This document shows positions 1 to 5,892 of a DNA stretch of 6,911 nucleotides, one piece after another. Made by a program: the position numbers and the translations under genes. Location of the stretch: positions 1 through 6,911 of the forward strand of contig JALHTN010000727.1 of the NCBI GenBank assembly GCA_022865865.1. Reading direction: 5' to 3'. Within the stretch, counting starts at the first letter, position 1. Every line of letters begins with the position of its first letter. The notes beneath the pieces are model-generated. The model saw only the letters and a list, made by a program, of their open reading frames with translations, was not told where the DNA came from and did no database searches. This DNA is from Anaerolineales bacterium (GTDB lineage Bacteria; Chloroflexota; Anaerolineae; Anaerolineales; UBA4823).

Positions 1-644
1 GCATCGATGGTTCTATCCAGCTGTATGCAGGCCGTCGGGCACGCTTCAAGGCAGCGGGTGCAGGTGCCACAGCGATCCGCGCTAAAAGGGATATCGGGTT
101 CAAGATCAAGCCCTAAGAAAATTTCGGCCAGCAGGTAAAAGGAGCCTTGCTTCGGGTTAATCAAGCAGGTGTTCTTGCCGATCCATCCCAATCCAGCTCG
201 CTGCGCAAAATCGCGTTCCAGGATGGGTCCCGTATCTGTATACCAGCGATTGGGGACTTTGTCTCCAACTCGTTCTTCAATGAAGGCGACTAGCTCCTTC
301 AGACGAGCAGGGATCACATCATGGTAATCTTCACTCCAGGCATAGGAGGCTATCCGTCCTTTTGGTTGCTGATCGTCTCCCTCCAATATCCCCTGAGACA
401 GACTTGGGATAGTATGGTGCCACCCAAGTACCAGGATTGATCGACATTCAGGCAAAATCAAGCCCGGGTTTTTTCTGCGGATACGAGCCCGTTCAGTATC
501 CAGGTACCCCATCTCCGCGTGTCGACCTTGTTCTAACCAGCACTGATAAACATCAAAATGTGGGGGAGGATCGGCTTTTGTGACACCGAAAAGGTTAAAA
601 CCCAAACGCTTCGCTTCTGCTGCGATTTCATACTTCAACGACAT
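1..644 (-). CDS. queG: Epoxyqueuosine reductase QueG, N-terminal 214 residues (C-terminus beyond window)
   Basis: QueG is a cytoplasmic cobalamin- and 4Fe-4S-dependent enzyme that reduces epoxyqueuosine to queuosine at wobble position 34 of GUN-anticodon tRNAs, the last step of the queuosine pathway. Reading from ATG at 644, the N-terminus (MSLKYEIAAEAKRLGFNLFG) fits the family start. Next come a YAWSEDYH segment (about residues 101-108, cobalamin-pocket region), DTGPILER (137-144, with Asp137 matching the proposed proton donor), AGLGWIGKN (150-158), and the first ferredoxin-type cluster motif Cys192-x2-Cys195-x2-Cys198-x3-Cys202-Pro. The family is usually about 350-390 residues, so the second cluster motif and the HEAT-like C-terminus are off the edge. 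The start lies 8 bases after the stop of the upstream lipoprotein gene. No good Shine-Dalgarno is seen, so translational coupling is plausible. The identification is firm. Confidence 0.95.
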   Translation of the reverse strand, partial: MSLKYEIAAEAKRLGFNLFGVTKADPPPHFDVYQCWLEQGRHAEMGYLDTERARIRRKNPGLILPECRSILVLGWHHTIPSLSQGILEGDDQQPKGRIASYAWSEDYHDVIPARLKELVAFIEERVGDKVPNRWYTDTGPILERDFAQRAGLGWIGKNTCLINPKQGSFYLLAEIFLGLDLEPDIPFSADRCGTCTRCLEACPTACIQLDRTID

Positions 645-652
645 AGATTTTT

Positions 653-1639
653 CTAAGATCCGCAGGATAATGAAAAACTCGTCGGATTTGAGATCTTATC
701 ATTGGGTGCCAGGATGTGGAACTGGGCCCACCCATTGACCGAGTCATCGATCTGCAGGTAATAGGTCACCGAATGTGCCCCCGCGTCAAAAGAACCGGTG
801 AATTCCCCGGGTAAATCAAATGCGAATCCTGGAGTATCACTCCCGGCTTCCATGCGGTAGGAGACTGTAGCTGGCTCATCCAGGGTGAACGAGGCAGTGA
901 AGGTGAAAGTGTGTGGACAATCACTTGGTGCGGCATCATCCACCTGAATAGAAACTTTCGTCACCTGACCAGAACCTGAAGGTTGTGGTGCGCTGGTGAC
1001 TGCGGCGGGTACGTCTCCCAGCACATCGATCTGCACATAGACGGCGTATTCAAAATACTCACCAGCTGGATCGCGCATCTTCCAATAACCAAGGTAATTA
1101 CCCCCAGCCTGGGGAGCGATCATATCAACCGCTATATCCACAGTTCCTCCGGGGGATACATTTGCACTTAATGGCACTTCCTCAGGAGCAGACATCCGCT
1201 CTCCGGTGAAGAATGCCAATCCATATTCTGGTGTCCAGGTGTTGGTCCCCGAATTACGCAGCTTCCATACTTTGGTAAATGCATCTCCAGGATTGAAATC
1301 AGTCCCATCAGGGATGGTCACATCTGCCCAAAACTCAGCCTGGTTTATCCCACCTGTCGCTGCAGTAGGTTGAGGGGTGGTGTTCTCGGGTAATTCTTCA
1401 GTTAAATTAGGGTTGGTTGCGGTAATAGCTGGGAGGGCATCAACCGGGATTGGTGAGGGGGTATTCGTCGGCTGCGGTTGGGCAAGTTCAGTCAGCTGAA
1501 CTGCAGCAGTTTGCGCAGCGGCTGTAAGGACCGTTTCCGGTTCCGGGGTCGGGCTCGCATCACCCTCTGCTGATGAACAGGCGGCAAATAATAGGCTCAA
1601 GCTGACCCAAATCATGGTGAGTTTATATTCGATCCGCAT
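653..1639 (-). CDS. Lipoprotein with NBR1-type Ig-like domain (second of tandem pair)
   Basis: Predicted exported lipoprotein of 328 residues; its function is not recognised. Residues 1-21 form a lipoprotein signal peptide ending in FAAC (lipid-accepting Cys21). A Pro/Thr-rich stalk covers about 22-97 and contains AAQTAAVQLT (41-50). One Ig-like domain of the NBR1 type spans about 98-206, with the hallmarks DVTIPDGT, FTKVWKLRNSGTNTW, PGGTVDI and GYWKMRDPAG. A separate beta-rich domain (about 226-326) carries Cys241 and Cys326, the only cysteines besides the lipid anchor, so a disulfide is possible. I chose ATG 1639 over upstream in-frame starts because it gives a proper signal peptide, sits 7 bases after AGAGG, and avoids overlap with the upstream gene. 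The upstream gene ends 10 bases before and queG begins 8 bases after, which suggests one operon. NBR1-like domains in bacteria are extracellular modules; the autophagy role of eukaryotic NBR1 should not be transferred. Confidence 0.88.
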   Translation of the reverse strand: MRIEYKLTMIWVSLSLLFAACSSAEGDASPTPEPETVLTAAAQTAAVQLTELAQPQPTNTPSPIPVDALPAITATNPNLTEELPENTTPQPTAATGGINQAEFWADVTIPDGTDFNPGDAFTKVWKLRNSGTNTWTPEYGLAFFTGERMSAPEEVPLSANVSPGGTVDIAVDMIAPQAGGNYLGYWKMRDPAGEYFEYAVYVQIDVLGDVPAAVTSAPQPSGSGQVTKVSIQVDDAAPSDCPHTFTFTASFTLDEPATVSYRMEAGSDTPGFAFDLPGEFTGSFDAGAHSVTYYLQIDDSVNGWAQFHILAPNDKISNPTSFSLSCGS

Positions 1640-1646
1640 TGGTAAG

Positions 1647-1651
1647 CCTCT
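1647..1651 (-). promoter_or_regulatory. Ribosome-binding site of second lipoprotein gene
   Basis: On the minus strand AGAGG overlaps the TAG stop of the upstream lipoprotein gene and is followed by 7 bases and then ATG at 1639. This supports that start and suggests coupled translation of the pair. Confidence 0.7.
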
Positions 1652-2801
1652 ATTCTTCCCGTTCGATGCGCGCAGATCCCCATACAACCAAATCCTTGGT
1701 GGGAGAACCGTCAGCGAACACATCCAAAACGAATTGAACTTCCTGGCCTGCATAATCAGATAAATCAACATCCGCAAATATCAAGCTGCCATCACAGGAT
1801 TTTGCCCACTCCCCAAGTTTGGTAACCGTCTCTCCCTGTTTGATGCTGAATTGGTATACGACCTGCCCTTCATTGCAATTTTGAAGAAATCCCAGCTTAC
1901 CTTTAAAATGGTCTTTCTGCCCAATCGAATAAGCTGGGTATATGCCTGTGATCCTACCATCAGCTGTTTTCTTGGGTCCAGTGACCAAAGCCACCCCAGA
2001 AATCTTCCCGTTTTCCAGGCGAAAATCATCTTTCAGCTTGGCTACACCATCTGGACTATCATCTGCACCCCCAAATGGCACTTCTGCCGTACTGCCCCCA
2101 CCGCTGCCGACCCATGCTGCGGACTTGGCTTGAATATTGAAATCAAAGGTGAGACCGCTCTCAGGTGCAATCTTGATCTTCACCCAGAAATCTTTATCTT
2201 TATCTGCTCCCAATCCAAATATCTGACCTGCCGGGTTGCGCAGCTTCCAATAGCCCTGGTAGGTGCCTGGGGTTTCAGGAGCGGTCAATTCCAAAGAGAT
2301 GTCAACCGTCTCTCCGGGAGCAACTGTTCCGCTGGTCAATACTGCTGAGGCTGGTCCTCCCATGGCATCCCCGTGGTCGAACACGATCGCATAACTCGAA
2401 TTCCAGGTGCAGGTGCCATCATTACGCAAGCGCCAGGTCTTGGTAAATTCCTGTCCAGGATCAAAAACAGTGTTGTCGGGAATCGTCACGTCTTTATCAA
2501 AACCTGCTTGGTCGCATACACCTTGGGTCGTCGTTGGCGTGGGTGCTGCAGCTGTTGGCGAAGTGGGAGACGAAACCGGTGGTGGAGTAATGGTTGCAAT
2601 TGGCTGGCCCGGGGTAACTGTCGGTTGGACGCCTGTTGACACCAGCGTGAGCTGAGCCTGGATTGTTTGAGCGGCGTATGTTTTCAACAATACCGGTCCG
2701 GAAGGAGTAGGTGTCCCTTCCCTGGGGAAATTGCACGCCAGCGCGCCAAGAAATAACAATAGGATGGGAATTGCTAGACGGTAATTACGGAAAATCTGCA
2801 T
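1650..2801 (-). CDS. Lipoprotein with NBR1-type Ig-like domain (first of tandem pair)
   Basis: Predicted exported lipoprotein of 383 residues, paralogous to the gene that follows it. Residues 1-23 are a signal peptide with one basic N-region, a Leu-rich core and the lipobox ALAC (Cys23). A Pro/Thr-rich stalk covers about 24-94 and includes AAQTIQAQLT (43-52). The NBR1-type Ig-like domain spans about 96-212, with DVTIPDNT, FTKTWRLRNDGTCTW, APGETVDI and GYWKLRNPAG. Cys96 and Cys131 sit where a domain-stapling disulfide could form. The C-terminal part (about 216-380) is a beta-rich domain with Cys309 and Cys336 and a final DLVVWGSARIE strand. It resembles carbohydrate-binding-like beta sandwiches in texture, but I cannot assign a family, and it differs from the paralogue's C-terminus. 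ATG 2801 is the start that gives a clean signal peptide. A strong promoter and a palindrome lie just upstream. The function is unknown; binding to surface polymers is only a guess. Confidence 0.9.
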   Translation of the reverse strand: MQIFRNYRLAIPILLLFLGALACNFPREGTPTPSGPVLLKTYAAQTIQAQLTLVSTGVQPTVTPGQPIATITPPPVSSPTSPTAAAPTPTTTQGVCDQAGFDKDVTIPDNTVFDPGQEFTKTWRLRNDGTCTWNSSYAIVFDHGDAMGGPASAVLTSGTVAPGETVDISLELTAPETPGTYQGYWKLRNPAGQIFGLGADKDKDFWVKIKIAPESGLTFDFNIQAKSAAWVGSGGGSTAEVPFGGADDSPDGVAKLKDDFRLENGKISGVALVTGPKKTADGRITGIYPAYSIGQKDHFKGKLGFLQNCNEGQVVYQFSIKQGETVTKLGEWAKSCDGSLIFADVDLSDYAGQEVQFVLDVFADGSPTKDLVVWGSARIEREE

Positions 2802-2806
2802 GGCTG

Positions 2807-2824
2807 TGTCCAGTATACAGGACA
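2807..2824. promoter_or_regulatory. 18-bp near-palindrome over the leader of the first lipoprotein gene
   Basis: TGTCCAGTATACAGGACA matches its own reverse complement at 16 of 18 positions; only the pair at positions 6 and 13 fails. It ends 5 bases before ATG 2801 and lies downstream of the predicted transcription start. The minus-strand right arm GGACA contains the only plausible ribosome-binding core (GGA, 7 bases before ATG). It could be a repressor operator or an mRNA hairpin that hides the ribosome-binding site. The symmetry is seen directly; the role is inferred. Confidence 0.5.
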
Positions 2825-2864
2825 GAACGATATTTCAAGACTCTTAACTGTCACATTATAGGTT

Positions 2865-2893
2865 ACTATACTTTCCCTATCCGCCAATGTCAA
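2865..2893 (-). promoter_or_regulatory. Near-consensus sigma-70 promoter for the lipoprotein-queG operon
   Basis: The minus strand carries a perfect -35 TTGACA (2893-2888), a 17-base spacer and a -10 TATAGT (2870-2865, 5 of 6 matches). Transcription would start near 2858, leaving a leader of about 57 bases before ATG 2801. A second TATAAT at 2860-2855 has no matching -35 at normal spacing. The promoter lies between the miaB end and the lipoprotein genes, so the lipoprotein-queG unit can be expressed independently of miaB. Confidence 0.75.
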
Positions 2894-2950
2894 GAATTTG
2901 ATGAATGCCAGGTTAATACAGCCGCGGGTTTCTTTGCCTTAATCAGCGCT

Positions 2951-2980
2951 AAAAAAAATCCACAAAAAGAGCTTGCTTTT
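2951..2980 (-). terminator. Weak candidate terminator after miaB
   Basis: Past the miaB stop, the minus strand can fold AAAAG (2980-2976) with CTTTT (2969-2965) around a 6-base loop, followed by an eight-T tract (2958-2951) a few bases later. The stem is short and contains only A-T and one G-C pair, so intrinsic termination is uncertain. Its position just before a strong promoter is the main support. Confidence 0.27.
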
Positions 2981-2994
2981 CAGGATCTAACAGT

Positions 2995-4368
2995 TCAATG
3001 AGTGGATTGAACCAGCTCCACCAATATTGGTGCTGGCTGTTCATTTACTAGACGACCTTGCATCGACCACGGTCCAGTCCAGGTAATTGTGATAGGCAAA
3101 ATCTTTCCCATGAGGGATTGCCCTGATTCGACGAACACCAGCTTATTGGTGGTCGTGCGTCCCTTCCAACGACCTCGCACCTCTTCCTCAAAGAGCACCT
3201 CAACCGTCTGGCCGAGATAATTTTGATTGATCTCAGCAGAGATATTTTCTTGCAGAGCTTCCAGGGCACGGAAGCGTTCCCATTTCTCTTGCTCGCTTAC
3301 ATCATCTTCCAAGCGACGTTCAGCAACGGTACCTGAGCGGGTTGAGTAGCGTGCCAGGTGAGCCACGTCCATTTTCAATTCCGCTATCAGATCATATGTG
3401 CGTTGGAATTGGTCGCGGCTCTCCCCGGGAAAACCAACAATGATATCCGTGGCGATCGACACACCCGGAAAATCCCCATTGAGTCGTTCACGGATTTTTG
3501 CGACCAATTGTCTGTACTGGGCTGCAGTGTAACCGCGGCGCATGTCTTCTAACACTTGATCATCACCTGCCTGGACGGGCACTTCGATATGCGGCATAAC
3601 TTTTGGCAGCCCAGCTATGGTATCCAGAAGTTCATCGGTCATCCAATTCGGATGGGATGTCAAAAACCGGATGCGTTCCAATCCCTCTACTGAATGGAGG
3701 ATGTGCAGTAATTTTGCCAGATCAGGACCATCTGGGAAGTCTTTCCCATAGCGGTCGACGATCTGCCCCAACAGGGTGATCTCTTTAACACCTTGATCTA
3801 CGAGAGCTTTTACTTCCGAGATGATCTCTCTTTCTGGCCGGCTGCGCTCGACTCCCCTGCGATATGGAATGATGCAAAACGTGCAGGCATGTGAGCATCC
3901 CAGGACAACAGGAACAAACGCAGAAACCAATTGATGGCGTTCATGCGCGGGAAGGATCAGATCACCATCCATGAATGCGAAGCGCTGGTCTGTCTGCTGC
4001 TGCTCCAGATCACGCGTCTCATCTTGAGTCAGGTGGGCGATTAACGGGCCTGGATCAGATGGTGGAGAAAATACATCCACATAGGGAAAACGTTTCTGGA
4101 GGTGCTGGCTGCCTTTTACTCCCACTAAACATCCCATTAAATTTATGACCAAATCCGGATTACGAGTTTTCAGCGGTTTCAGGGACGACAGGCGGCCGAT
4201 CGCTTTATCTTCAGCACTCTGGCGCACCACGCAGGTATTAAGCACAATCACATCGGCTTCCGCCGGGGTTGGCGTCAAGCTGTAGCCCAAAGCCTCCAGA
4301 GCTGACCCCACCCTTTGGGAATCAGCCACGTTCATCTGGCAGCCTTCGGTCCAAATATGATATTTCAT
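2995..4368 (-). CDS. miaB: MiaB-type tRNA methylthiotransferase
   Basis: Radical SAM enzyme of 457 residues. Family knowledge: MiaB adds a methylthio group to N6-isopentenyladenosine at tRNA position 37, giving ms2i6A, and works after MiaA. The N-terminal UPF0004 domain (about 2-105) holds the auxiliary-cluster cysteines Cys10 (TEGCQMN), Cys46 (NTCVVR) and Cys80 (LMGC). The radical SAM core (about 150-375) has Cys158-x3-Cys162-x2-Cys165, then TSHPNWM, VPVQAGDD and TDIIVGFPGE. A TRAM RNA-binding domain lies at about 382-441. Length and all six cluster cysteines fit a complete enzyme. An in-frame ATG at 4476 would add 36 residues before the conserved MKYHIWTEGC start; I chose 4368 because the extension is unlike the family and TATAAT lies 7 bases upstream of 4368. 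The usual GQNV after the radical SAM motif reads GQIV here. MtaB is a less likely alternative. Confidence 0.93.
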   Translation of the reverse strand: MKYHIWTEGCQMNVADSQRVGSALEALGYSLTPTPAEADVIVLNTCVVRQSAEDKAIGRLSSLKPLKTRNPDLVINLMGCLVGVKGSQHLQKRFPYVDVFSPPSDPGPLIAHLTQDETRDLEQQQTDQRFAFMDGDLILPAHERHQLVSAFVPVVLGCSHACTFCIIPYRRGVERSRPEREIISEVKALVDQGVKEITLLGQIVDRYGKDFPDGPDLAKLLHILHSVEGLERIRFLTSHPNWMTDELLDTIAGLPKVMPHIEVPVQAGDDQVLEDMRRGYTAAQYRQLVAKIRERLNGDFPGVSIATDIIVGFPGESRDQFQRTYDLIAELKMDVAHLARYSTRSGTVAERRLEDDVSEQEKWERFRALEALQENISAEINQNYLGQTVEVLFEEEVRGRWKGRTTTNKLVFVESGQSLMGKILPITITWTGPWSMQGRLVNEQPAPILVELVQSTH

Positions 4369-4375
4369 GTCCGGT

Positions 4376-4405
4376 ATTATATCAGGGATGCCGTGATCCT
4401 TTACA
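4376..4405 (-). promoter_or_regulatory. Candidate promoter giving a leaderless miaB mRNA
   Basis: The minus strand has a perfect -10 TATAAT (4381-4376) exactly 7 bases before ATG 4368, with a poor -35 (TGTAAA, 4405-4400, 18-base spacer). Transcription starting at the normal distance would begin at or next to the start codon, so the mRNA would lack a leader. No Shine-Dalgarno with proper spacing is present, which agrees. The -10 and spacing are seen; leaderless expression is inferred. Confidence 0.55.
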
Positions 4406-4441
4406 GCTCGGCAGCTGGTATGTTCAACTACACGCAAGGTA

Positions 4442-4497
4442 AATTTTACCGCTAATGCATATATTTCATCAGCCATTAATCATGCGGTGATAAAATT
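4442..4497. repeat. Interrupted inverted repeat in the divergent miaB / C39-like gene spacer
   Basis: AATTTTACCGC (4442-4452) is mirrored by GCGGT-gat-AAAATT (4484-4497), an 11-bp match broken by three extra bases. Inside it TAATG (4453-4457) pairs with CATTA (4474-4478). The right arm overlaps the -10 of the plus-strand gene. It may be an operator or chance symmetry in AT-rich DNA. The whole 4369-4503 spacer shows no gene. Confidence 0.35.
4491..4496 (+). promoter_or_regulatory. Candidate -10 box giving a leaderless C39-like gene mRNA
   Basis: TAAAAT (5 of 6 matches to TATAAT) ends 7 bases before ATG 4504, the same spacing as on the divergent miaB side. No recognisable -35 is found at 16-18 bases, and no Shine-Dalgarno precedes the ATG. 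Confidence 0.42.
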
Positions 4498-4503
4498 CCG
4501 AGC

Positions 4504-5751
4504 ATGTCTAAATCGACCTGGCTGAAGTTTGGGATGATCGCTATCGTGCTTCTTATCGTTGGGGTTCTGCTCTACCAGATCCCCGCGATCAACATCAGGT
4601 TAAGCTGGCGATTAGATGTTGCCAGAACCTACGTCCGCAATGTGATCAATCCAGTTGGACAGATGCCCACCCCACTTCCACAGCCTGTAGCTGCAGTCAC
4701 CTCATTTCCAACCTTTACACCCACAAATCCTCCCACTGAGGAAACCCCTTCACCTGGACCCACTGCAACCAGGACGAGCCGTCCCACGGAGCTGCCCCAA
4801 TTTATTGATTTGGGTTCTCCTGCCTGGGAGAAGCAGACCCCCAACAACTGTGGACCGGCTACCCTCTCCATGTACCTGAACACCCACAACTGGGAGGGCA
4901 GCCAGACGGATATCTCTGACCTGCTCAAACCAGAAACTGGCGATCGCAATGTTAATGTCGAGGAGCTGACCCATTTCGTGCGCACCCAGGCTGGATGGTT
5001 GAACGCGGAATACCGGGTGGGAGGAGATATTGAATTATTGAAAAAATTCCTGGCAGCAGGTCTCCCGGTGATGATCGAAGAAGGGGATCTTCTCGACGAA
5101 GGGTATTGGCCAAACGACGATCGTTGGGCTGGTCATTACCTGCTGCTTACCGGTTACGACGACGCCGCCCAAACATTCACCGCACAGGATACATTCCGCA
5201 GTCCTGACCGTAGCGTCCCTTACCAGTCCGTATTAGCAAATTGGCAGGCTTTTAATTATGTCTACCTTCTCGTGTTCCGAGCAGATCAGACAGAATTGGT
5301 CAAATCCATTCTTGGGGAGCATTGGGATCCCGACGTTAACCGCCAAAAAACCCTTGAAATGGCACAATCTCAAACCATTGATGAACCAGAGAATGCCTTC
5401 ACCTGGTTCAACCTGGGCAGCAACCTGGTATATTTCGAACGCTACCAGGAAGCAGCCCAAGCATACGACACAGCCCGGCAAGTTGGACTGCCACAGCGCA
5501 TGCTGCGCTACCAGTTCGGTCCATTTTTCGCTTACTTTTTCGGGGGACGCAATGACGATCTGCTGGTTTTAACCGATTATGCCTTGCAGCGCACACCAAA
5601 CTCAGAAGAAACTTTGCTCTGGCGCGGTTGGGGGAAATACCGGGCAGGAAATACACTGGATGCCATGAACGACTTCCAATCTGCTTTGGAGGAAAATCCT
5701 TATTACGAGGATGCCAAATACGCCCTTGAGTATGTCACTTCGAATCCATAA
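4504..5751 (+). CDS. Membrane-anchored C39-like cysteine peptidase homologue with TPR-like repeats
   Basis: Protein of 415 residues with one N-terminal membrane segment (about 9-27), a Pro/Thr-rich stalk (about 52-98), a C39-like papain-fold domain (about 99-260) and C-terminal helical repeats. Catalytic candidates are all present: Gln111 (oxyanion hole), Cys116 in NNCGPAT, His211 in GHYLLLTGYD and Asp229 in QDT. Cys116 is the only cysteine in the protein. TPR-like helices are clearest at about 296-330 (FNLGSNLVYFERYQEAAQAY) and 369-403 (LLWRGWGKYRAGNTLDAMND). C39 peptidases fused to ABC exporters cleave double-Gly leaders, but this protein has no transporter domain and no nearby leader peptide, so that substrate should not be assumed. 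It is probably displayed outside the membrane, with the TPRs binding a partner. ATG 4504 gives the membrane segment directly. Its neighbours are divergent (miaB) and convergent (ABC permease), so it is probably monocistronic. Confidence 0.88.
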   Translation: MSKSTWLKFGMIAIVLLIVGVLLYQIPAINIRLSWRLDVARTYVRNVINPVGQMPTPLPQPVAAVTSFPTFTPTNPPTEETPSPGPTATRTSRPTELPQFIDLGSPAWEKQTPNNCGPATLSMYLNTHNWEGSQTDISDLLKPETGDRNVNVEELTHFVRTQAGWLNAEYRVGGDIELLKKFLAAGLPVMIEEGDLLDEGYWPNDDRWAGHYLLLTGYDDAAQTFTAQDTFRSPDRSVPYQSVLANWQAFNYVYLLVFRADQTELVKSILGEHWDPDVNRQKTLEMAQSQTIDEPENAFTWFNLGSNLVYFERYQEAAQAYDTARQVGLPQRMLRYQFGPFFAYFFGGRNDDLLVLTDYALQRTPNSEETLLWRGWGKYRAGNTLDAMNDFQSALEENPYYEDAKYALEYVTSNP

Positions 5752-5754
5752 GAA

Positions 5755-5778
5755 TTAAGCCCTCAACCCCCGGCTTAA
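5755..5778. terminator. Hairpin between convergent genes, possible terminator
   Basis: TTAAGCC (5755-5761) and GGCTTAA (5772-5778) form a perfect 7-bp stem with a 10-base loop, starting 3 bases after the C39-like gene stop. Neither strand has a real T tract after the stem, so it is a weak intrinsic terminator or an mRNA 3'-end stabiliser. The rest of the 5752-5892 spacer holds one 6-bp inverted repeat (AGTTCA 5822-5827, TGAACT 5837-5842) and no gene. Confidence 0.4.
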
Positions 5779-5892
5779 CGCTCATCTCAATTCAAATTCT
5801 TCACTCTGGGAGGGATATACCAGTTCACCAGATAGATGAACTTAGATGATCGAAACGAACCCATCTGGATTTGACCCCCACCCAATATGCTT

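Noticed and set aside
1640..1777. Upstream in-frame start at 1777 for the second lipoprotein gene
   Set aside because: It would overlap the upstream gene by 128 bases and bury the signal peptide 46 residues into the protein. ATG 1639 has a ribosome-binding site and a proper lipobox.
1851..2348. 165-codon plus-strand open frame antisense to the first lipoprotein gene
   Set aside because: It shows no recognisable motif, is Cys-rich in an irregular way, and lies wholly opposite a convincing lipoprotein gene; it is a shadow frame.
653..2801. Autophagy-receptor function suggested by the NBR1 domain name
   Set aside because: Only the Ig-like fold is shared. These are bacterial lipoproteins without the ubiquitin- or LC3-binding parts of eukaryotic NBR1.
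2711..3001. 96-codon plus-strand open frame spanning the miaB-lipoprotein spacer
   Set aside because: It runs through the promoter and palindrome and over the ends of both neighbours, with no ribosome-binding site or domain texture.
4369..4476. Longer MiaB start at 4476
   Set aside because: The extra 36 residues precede the conserved family start and look unlike MiaB, and a TATAAT box sits just before ATG 4368.
5822..5842. 6-bp inverted repeat AGTTCA/TGAACT as terminator of the ABC permease gene
   Set aside because: The stem is short and AT-rich and no T tract follows on the minus strand; it is too weak to call.
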